From the NCBI GenBank assembly GCA_038240875.1, contig JBBRGG010000068.1, forward strand, positions 1 to 14,892: a stretch of DNA of 14,892 nt, in the 5' to 3' direction. The position numbers were made by a program, and so were the translations under genes. The notes beneath the pieces are model-generated. The model was not told where the DNA came from, searched no databases, and worked only from the letters and a program-made list of their open reading frames with translations. Below are positions 14,156-14,892 of the stretch, in pieces; within the stretch, counting starts at the first letter, position 1, and each line of letters starts with the position of its first letter. This DNA is from JBBRGG01 sp038240875 (lineage in GTDB: Bacteria > Planctomycetota > Phycisphaerae > Phycisphaerales > UBA1924).

Positions 14156-14892
14156 ATGCAGACCCAATCGAACCAGCACCACATCAACACGACTAACCCG
14201 CACATTTCTGCACGCTCACGCACTTCGGCACGCTCACCATTAGACGCTGGATTGAACATGCGCGGCCACACCCGCCTGCTCACCGTGAGCTTCTGCCGTG
14301 TAAGCATCTTGCTTGCAGGCTTTCTCACCGCAGCCGTTGCGTTTACCAGCGTCGGTTGCGCCAGCAACAAGCCCAAGTCCGACGGCCTCAACATCCCCGA
14401 GACCAACCGCTCCGAAGATCTAGCCAAAGCACAGCGATTCCAAGAACAGGCCATGGCCGCGCAAAAAGCAAAGGACTACGACAAGGCTATTAACCTCTAT
14501 GGCCAAGCTCTCCAGATCGAGAATGGCCTCGGTGCCGCTTGGCACAACGCTGGCATCTGCTTTATGGAACAACGTAAGTTCACCGAAGCTCGCGACGCCT
14601 TCCTTCGTGCCGCCGAAACCCTCCCAGGCGATCCCAGGCCCTACGAAAACCTCGGCATCCTTTACCTCGAACGCCTCGGCCACGCCCAAAAAGCCTACGA
14701 CGCTTTCGGCTACGCACTCGCTCGCGATCAATACTCCACCACCGCACTGCGTGGCAGCACCAGCGCCATCCGCGCCCTCCGCCTTGTTTCTACCGAAGCC
14801 CAAGGCCGCCTTCGCAATGGCCTCGATGTCGAAATAGATGAAGCCTGGCGACGCATCATGACCACCGAACGCATCCGCATCGAAGCCGGCCT
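14156..14892 (+). CDS. TPR-repeat lipoprotein, C-terminus cut by the window edge
   Basis: An open frame from ATG 14156 runs to the right edge (245 whole codons, no stop). A basic segment and hydrophobic helix (about 49-65) are followed by TSVGC at 64-68. This is a plausible lipobox, although -3 is Ser and not Leu, so the mature protein may be lipid-anchored at Cys68. Residues ~90-205 form about three tetratricopeptide repeats (AMAAQKAKDYDKAINLYGQA, AWHNAGICFMEQRKFTEARD, PYENLGILYLERLGHAQKAY). TPR lipoproteins such as PilF/PilW serve as pilotins for secretins, and this position after gspM suggests a similar assembly role; that is inference. The 35 residues before Met35 (ATG 14258) are long for a signal-peptide start. 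They include a repeated GCACGCTCAC (14210-14219, 14228-14237), so Met35 may be the real start despite the better ribosome-binding site upstream. Confidence 0.8.
   Translation, partial: MQTQSNQHHINTTNPHISARSRTSARSPLDAGLNMRGHTRLLTVSFCRVSILLAGFLTAAVAFTSVGCASNKPKSDGLNIPETNRSEDLAKAQRFQEQAMAAQKAKDYDKAINLYGQALQIENGLGAAWHNAGICFMEQRKFTEARDAFLRAAETLPGDPRPYENLGILYLERLGHAQKAYDAFGYALARDQYSTTALRGSTSAIRALRLVSTEAQGRLRNGLDVEIDEAWRRIMTTERIRIEAG

Overview
The window looks like a chromosomal segment from a GC-rich Gram-negative-type bacterium. The style of the genes suggests Planctomycetota, probably the Phycisphaerae lineage: pseudopilins with long charged leaders, a reordered gsp cluster, several start codons without a Shine-Dalgarno sequence, and a Tdh of this divergent type. 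That placement is inference from gene style; there is no rRNA or other phylogenetic marker here. No tRNA, rRNA, CRISPR array or insertion sequence was seen.

Left part (1-5225), four unrelated genes. (i) The start of a minus-strand gene runs off the left edge (1-425); it is a soluble helical protein that tentatively resembles the N-terminal region of B12-binding or RsbR-like sensor proteins. (ii) A 500-base non-coding stretch carries three perfect 14-bp tandem repeats and ends at (iii) an ABC1/UbiB-family atypical kinase with two C-terminal membrane helices (926-2617). (iv) Convergent to it is a class II Fic-domain protein with a C-terminal winged helix (2634-3998 minus). Its promoter is flanked by two perfect 17-bp inverted elements, one of which contains the fic ribosome-binding site. 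(v) Upstream lies an L-threonine 3-dehydrogenase-like gene (4137-5225 minus) that has lost all four structural-zinc cysteines.

Right part (5488-14892), one type II secretion (T2SS) cluster on the plus strand, in the order gspF - (418-bp gap with heptanucleotide repeats) - gspG - gspI-like - gspJ - gspK - gspC/pilP-like - gspL-like - gspM-like - TPR lipoprotein (cut by the right edge). From gspI to gspK, and again from gspC to gspM, adjacent genes overlap by 4 bp (ATGA or GTGA), which indicates translational coupling. The TPR gene starts 2 bp after gspM. Together these encode the inner-membrane platform (F, C, L, M), the major pseudopilin (G) and the minor pseudopilin tip (I, J, K). The secretin (gspD), the ATPase (gspE), gspH and the prepilin peptidase (gspO) are not in the window. 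The usual C-D-E-F-G-H-I-J-K-L-M order is broken, because the gspC-like gene sits between K and L.

A pattern that crosses gene boundaries is the number of short perfect or near-perfect tandem repeats. Their units are 7 or 14 bp in non-coding DNA and 9, 12 or 15 bp (in frame) inside T2SS genes. The most interesting local structure is the paired inverted operator-like element around the fic promoter.
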